Shown: one piece after another, positions 14,243-17,306 of the stretch | Layout: every line of letters starts with the position of its first letter | Position numbering within the stretch: position 1 is the first letter of the stretch | Assembly (NCBI GenBank): GCA_037968835.1 | Contig: JBBKWG010000014.1 | Location: 1 to 17,306, forward strand | Source of the DNA: JBBKWG01 sp037968835 | Lineage (GTDB): Bacteria > Pseudomonadota > Alphaproteobacteria > Rhodobacterales > Rhodobacteraceae | Reading direction: 5' to 3' | Length of the DNA stretch: 17,306 bases | Position numbers and translations under genes: made by a program | The notes under the pieces: model-generated | Seen by the model: the letters and a program-made list of their open reading frames with translations, nothing else | Databases searched by the model: none | What the model was told of the DNA's origin: nothing

Positions 14243-15739
14243 TTGGCAATGGAGCCGACGGTGGAGCATTTGACATCGCTTTTTGATCGCGCTCTGGACG
14301 CGGTCGTCGGCATGGATCATCGCGGCAAGGTCATCGCGTGGAACAAGGCCGCGGAAGAGTTGTTCGGTTGGACGCGTGACGAGGCGATGGGTCAGTCGAT
14401 GGGCGACCTCATCGTTCCCACGCAACATCGAGCGTCGCATGCCAAGGGCCTTAAGCGGTATAACGAGACCCGCGAAGGTCCCGTACTTGAACAGCGCATC
14501 AGAATTACCGCAGTCGATCGTTCGAATTTCGAGTTTCCCGTCGAGCTTGCAATCCTTCCGATGCACCGACCAGACGGCGACATTTTCTACGCATTTATCC
14601 GCAGCCTGCTGTTCGAGGAGGCGCGCCGGTCCGATCAGGAAATGCGAACCCAGGAGGCGGAAGTGCTTCTGAAGGTCGCGACCAATCTCATCGAGGACAC
14701 ATCGCTGGAGGATTTTACCAGATATTGCCTGAACGCGATTTGTGACGTTGCCGGGCTTGAAGCTGCTCACGTGTTTTATGTTCGCGGACACAACGACAAA
14801 CGCCAATTGATCCCGTCTGGCATCTGGTATGTCTCTGAACCGAAGTTTCAGGCGGTCGTCGACGATACGGCAAGCCGCACTTTCACTTTGGGAGAGGGTC
14901 TGCCGGGACAAGCCTGGCTCAGCCGCGACGTTGTCACCGTCTTTGACATATCCCAGCACGACGGTTTCATTCGTCGGTCGAGCTTTTCCGAAGTCGGGCT
15001 TGTTCAGGGATTTGCAGTGCCCATCGCGCAAGAGGACAAGACATTCGCGGTGATGGAGTTCTTCGGCACCAAGAATGCGCGCATCGACGACGAAATGATC
15101 CGGCTGGTGCGAACCATCGCCAAGCAGATCGGACTGGCGATCCAGCGAAAGAGTGAAGAGGAAGAGCGCAATATCCTGCGGCGTGAGTTGGCCCATCGTG
15201 TCGGCAACAGCCTGACAATTCTCTCTGCAATCTTCAGGACCATGGCAGCGAAAGCGACATCGGTTCCGGAACTGGCGTCGTCGTTTTCGGTTCGGCTTCA
15301 AACCGTGGCGCGCGCGTATCAGGCAATTCCCGCCGCGTCGCACCAGAGCAGTTTGAAAGGTCTGATGGACGTCGCCTTCGACCTGCTGCCCGATTCCAGG
15401 CGACCGCACTTCGATGTGCCGGAACTAGAAGTCGCAGCGGAAGCCATCCTGCCTCTGTCCCTGCTGTTCGCCGAATTGATTACAAATCACCTCAAGCATG
15501 GGAACCCGGATTGCGTTGGGAATATCGACGTTTCGATTGATCCCGGAGTGGGAAGTTCCTCGATCACGATTGTCTGGAAAGAACCGCGCTCGATAGCGCC
15601 GAACGGATCAAGCGAAGGCTATGGCAGCTTTCTCATCAAGGCGATGATAGAGGACAAACTTTCAGGCACGGTGCTTCGGACCTTCGGCGCCGATGGGTTC
15701 GCGGCAGAGATCGTCATACCGAGCATCTACTTCAGCTAG
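14243..15739 (+). CDS. PAS-GAF-HWE/HisKA_2 sensor histidine kinase, soluble
   Basis: A 498-aa cytoplasmic sensor kinase without membrane segments. Order: PAS domain (about 8-122, with GMDHRGKVIAWNKAAEELFGWTRDEAMG), GAF domain (about 148-302, with GEGLPGQAWLSRD and a TFAVMEFFGT strand), then the kinase core. The phospho-acceptor is H318 in ELAHRVGNSLTILSAI (315-330), followed by RLQTVARAYQ (351-360); the N-box is ELITNHLKHG (411-420) and the glycine box GYGSFLIKAM (459-468). W445-K-E447 after the N-box is the WxE feature that names the HWE group. Start choice: GGGAGAA (14230-14236) is 6 nt from a TTG at 14243 but 12 nt from the ATG at 14249, so the TTG may be used; the difference is two residues. 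No response regulator is adjacent, so it is an orphan. The signal is unknown; HWE kinases often act in light, stress or general stress-response pathways. Confidence 0.92.
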   Translation: MAMEPTVEHLTSLFDRALDAVVGMDHRGKVIAWNKAAEELFGWTRDEAMGQSMGDLIVPTQHRASHAKGLKRYNETREGPVLEQRIRITAVDRSNFEFPVELAILPMHRPDGDIFYAFIRSLLFEEARRSDQEMRTQEAEVLLKVATNLIEDTSLEDFTRYCLNAICDVAGLEAAHVFYVRGHNDKRQLIPSGIWYVSEPKFQAVVDDTASRTFTLGEGLPGQAWLSRDVVTVFDISQHDGFIRRSSFSEVGLVQGFAVPIAQEDKTFAVMEFFGTKNARIDDEMIRLVRTIAKQIGLAIQRKSEEEERNILRRELAHRVGNSLTILSAIFRTMAAKATSVPELASSFSVRLQTVARAYQAIPAASHQSSLKGLMDVAFDLLPDSRRPHFDVPELEVAAEAILPLSLLFAELITNHLKHGNPDCVGNIDVSIDPGVGSSSITIVWKEPRSIAPNGSSEGYGSFLIKAMIEDKLSGTVLRTFGADGFAAEIVIPSIYFS

Positions 15740-15761
15740 GTCCGGACGCCGAGTTTAAATA

Positions 15762-15941
15762 TCAGCGGATTGAGACATGGACGAGGGTGCCCCCGCTCCG
15801 CAACAAACGGTTCATCGCTTCCATGGTCGGAATAGGCGCGGGCACCTTATGTCGAATCGCCGGAATCTGACCCAGAAGCGCGCATGACATCGGTTTACGG
15901 ATCCGCGATTTGCGGGGCCAATTTTCAGTCGTGTCGTGCAT
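15762..15941 (-). CDS. Possible small hypothetical protein (59 aa)
   Basis: A minus-strand frame from ATG (15941) to TGA (15762-15764) encodes a basic 59-aa peptide starting MHDTTENWPRKSRIRKP and ending LVHVSIR. About nine of the first seventeen residues are charged or polar; the rest has no signal peptide. Codon third positions are moderately GC-rich, which is compatible with coding. A purine stretch AAGAAAG lies about 7-8 nt upstream of the ATG. I do not recognise a family. It lies 33 bp downstream of the decayed acetyltransferase on the same strand, so it may instead be part of the same eroding segment. Confidence 0.3.
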   Translation of the reverse strand: MHDTTENWPRKSRIRKPMSCALLGQIPAIRHKVPAPIPTMEAMNRLLRSGGTLVHVSIR

Positions 15942-15974
15942 GTTCGAACTTTCTTGCGAAAGAGCAGTGATCAG

Positions 15975-16340
15975 TCAGTAAATTAGCGATGGGACATAGA
16001 CACTGTGAGGGTCGGCGTAGGTGCCGCGCGACATCAGCGTCATTGCCTTCACGGCCTGCACCCCCTGACGCAGAAACAGGCGCAAAAGTCGCGATTGCTA
16101 GGCTGGTAGAAGGAAGTTCAGCGGGCGTGGTTCGAGGGCATTGACACCCAAGACCAGCGCATCGAAATTATCGTCAGTTTCGGCCAGCGCATGCCCGATG
16201 GCGGGGTCATTCAGGGACGTGGCATAGCCGGTAAGACGACGGCCTTCCTCCACCACGTAGGGCGTTCCTTCGGACAGCGCGCGACGAACGTCGCTGCCGC
16301 GCGGAAAGCCGATGCCGCAAACACCGAGATCGATGTCCGG
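15975..16340 (-). pseudogene. GNAT acetyltransferase remnant with in-frame stop
   Basis: Minus-strand frame with recognisable C-terminal half of a GNAT-family N-acetyltransferase. From about 16337 it reads GFPRGSDVRRALSEGTPYVV, RRLTGYATSL, IGHALAETDDNFDALVLG and NFLLPA, then meets TAG (16098-16100). The same frame continues without shift for 40 more codons, QSRLLRLFLRQGVQAVKAMT then LMSRGTYADPHSVYVPSLIY, ending in TGA (15975-15977). Relatives I recall have FLVPTRQ..LFRWCL..GLRVVKPMTLM and end in a ..PS..Y pattern, so the TAG replaces a sense codon (probably Arg). The N-terminal acetyl-CoA binding half, expected upstream, is not recognisable. The double damage (nonsense plus lost 5' half) indicates a dead gene. 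Read-through to the full C-terminus is possible but would not restore the missing half. Confidence 0.7.
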
Positions 16341-16535
16341 GGCCGTTGGTGACGGTTGCCGAGGCCGGTCCGGGCGAGAGCACGCTTGCCTGATTTGGCT
16401 TTGTCGAGACGTCGAGACCACCCACTGGACATGGCTGTGATGCCTGTACGGACAACAAATCAAAGATACCGCCTAGGAGTAATATCACACCCGCGCGCGG
16501 AGTATCTTAAATCCGAAGCAAACCGGCGAACCAGG

Positions 16536-17306
16536 TCACGTCACTTTGCTCCATTTCTCCAGTTTTTCCACGGTGCTTTCATTCAGAGACTGCGGGTCGT
16601 CCAACGCGTCGAGGTACGGGCACGGGTCCTCCAGCCTCTCGCGGGTTTCCGCCATGGAAAATTCGTTTGGTGCCTTGAGCCCGGCCAATTCATCCCACGT
16701 CACGGGCACAGCGACGGGAGCACCAGGGCGGGCGCGCAGCGAGTAAGGAGCGATCGCGGTCGCACCGCGTTCATTGCGCAACCAGTCGATATAGATGCGT
16801 CCCTTGCGGCGCGCCTTGGACATGGTTGCGACGAACCGGTCAGGCTCACGGGCGGCCATGATATGCGCCAGCGTTTTGGTGAACCCCTTGACGGTATCCC
16901 AACCTTTGGCGCGGCGCAGAACCACACAGACGTGAACCCCCTTCCCGCCCGTCACCACCGGCACCGAAGCAAGTCCCAGATCCGTGAGCGAGTGGCGCAG
17001 ATCGAGCGCGGCCTGGCGCACATCGCCCCAAGCAACATCGTCGGCTGGGTCGAGGTCGAAAACCAAGCGGTCCGGACGATCCAGCCGATCCTTGCGCGCG
17101 CCCCAGATGTGAAATTCGATGGTGCCCATCTGCGCGGCGGCAACCAATGCCTCGGGGCGCGTCACATAGAGATATTCCGCCGTGGCACCGTCCTTTTCGA
17201 CAACATCGACGCGTTGCAGGGCTTCGGGAAAGCCCTTCCCGGCGTGCTTCTGGAAAAAACAGTCCCCGGATATCCCATCGGGGCAGCGCAGAAGGGACAA
17301 GGGGCG
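16536..17306 (-). CDS. ligD: LigD polymerase domain, C-terminal part of DNA ligase D (N-terminus beyond window)
   Basis: C-terminal archaeo-eukaryotic-primase-like polymerase domain of LigD, the enzyme that fills and extends ends during Ku-dependent non-homologous end joining. The frame is open through the right edge (RPLSLLRCPDG, then CFFQKHAGKGFP), so the start is outside. About 256 residues are visible. Counting from the Leu encoded at 17300, the catalytic metal-binding pair is in VFDLDPADD (D82 and D84), GGKGVHV is at 118-124, and the third catalytic Asp is D172 in RIYIDW; RNERGATAIAPYSLRARPGAPVA and the WDEL motif follow, as in LigD_pol. Proteobacterial LigD usually has the order phosphoesterase-ligase-polymerase, so this end-of-gene placement fits. 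No ku gene is in view; it commonly lies adjacent and could be beyond the edge. A stand-alone polymerase-domain protein cannot be excluded. Confidence 0.93.
   Translation of the reverse strand, partial: RPLSLLRCPDGISGDCFFQKHAGKGFPEALQRVDVVEKDGATAEYLYVTRPEALVAAAQMGTIEFHIWGARKDRLDRPDRLVFDLDPADDVAWGDVRQAALDLRHSLTDLGLASVPVVTGGKGVHVCVVLRRAKGWDTVKGFTKTLAHIMAAREPDRFVATMSKARRKGRIYIDWLRNERGATAIAPYSLRARPGAPVAVPVTWDELAGLKAPNEFSMAETRERLEDPCPYLDALDDPQSLNESTVEKLEKWSKVT

Larger units (their letters stand above)
15740..16535. other. 796-bp low-coding stretch between kinase and ligD
   Basis: It holds one possible 59-aa ORF (15762-15941, minus) and a decayed acetyltransferase (15975-16340, minus), both listed separately. 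The remainder (16341-16535) has short overlapping minus-strand frames (in 16207-16488) that look like noise or further decayed sequence in shifted frames. No terminator for the kinase gene or for ligD with a clear stem plus U tract was recognised. Confidence 0.5.

Noticed and set aside
14186..15409. Minus-strand open frame of 407 codons antisense to the histidine kinase
   Set aside because: No recognisable domain; the plus-strand frame shows PAS, GAF and HWE kinase motifs in order.
1..17306. CRISPR array, tRNA/rRNA gene, IS element or integration site
   Set aside because: No regularly spaced direct repeats, tRNA cloverleaf-like sequence, transposase motif or flanking terminal repeats were seen; the pseudogenes suggest decay rather than a recent insertion.

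Overview
The window looks like chromosomal DNA of a GC-rich alphaproteobacterium, most likely of the Rhodobacteraceae/Roseobacter type. That is inferred from the mix of tripartite tricarboxylate transporters (TTT, TctABC), an HWE-type histidine kinase, a VPLPA-CTERM exported protein and a LigD polymerase domain; no rRNA or other taxonomic marker is present.

Positions 1-12106 form a dense catabolic/transport block. A minus-strand operon runs bicupin (4178) > EutA-like reactivase (2973) > TctB (1489) > TctC (938, cut by the window edge), with overlapping or nearly touching genes. Divergent from it is a plus-strand ThDP-dependent acetolactate synthase/benzoylformate decarboxylase-like enzyme (4357-6147). 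It converges on a second, complete TTT operon on the minus strand, TctC (9332) > TctA (8227) > TctB (6722). Next comes a third minus-strand operon: an internally deleted class II aldolase (12106) > MFS exporter-like protein (11753) > EamA/DMT transporter (10499). The probable theme is uptake and breakdown of small (poly)carboxylates or related acids, but the substrate cannot be read from sequence.

The most interesting signal is regulatory. Three intergenic sites share the same 25-bp layout of three GGAAC-type half-sites: an inverted pair separated by 3 bp, then a 7-bp spacer and a third half-site. They lie between the bicupin and ThDP genes (4248-4272), upstream of tctC (9556-9580, touching a good sigma70-like promoter) and upstream of the aldolase operon (12167-12191). 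This suggests one regulator, encoded outside the window, controlling all of these operons.

From 12334 to the end the DNA is looser and contains decay: a frameshifted, truncated PotA-type ABC ATPase, and a GNAT acetyltransferase remnant carrying an in-frame TAG. Around them are a VPLPA-CTERM protein with two tandem terminators, small hypothetical ORFs, an orphan PAS-GAF-HWE histidine kinase, and the C-terminal polymerase domain of LigD running off the right edge. No tRNA, rRNA, CRISPR array, insertion sequence or replication origin was recognised.
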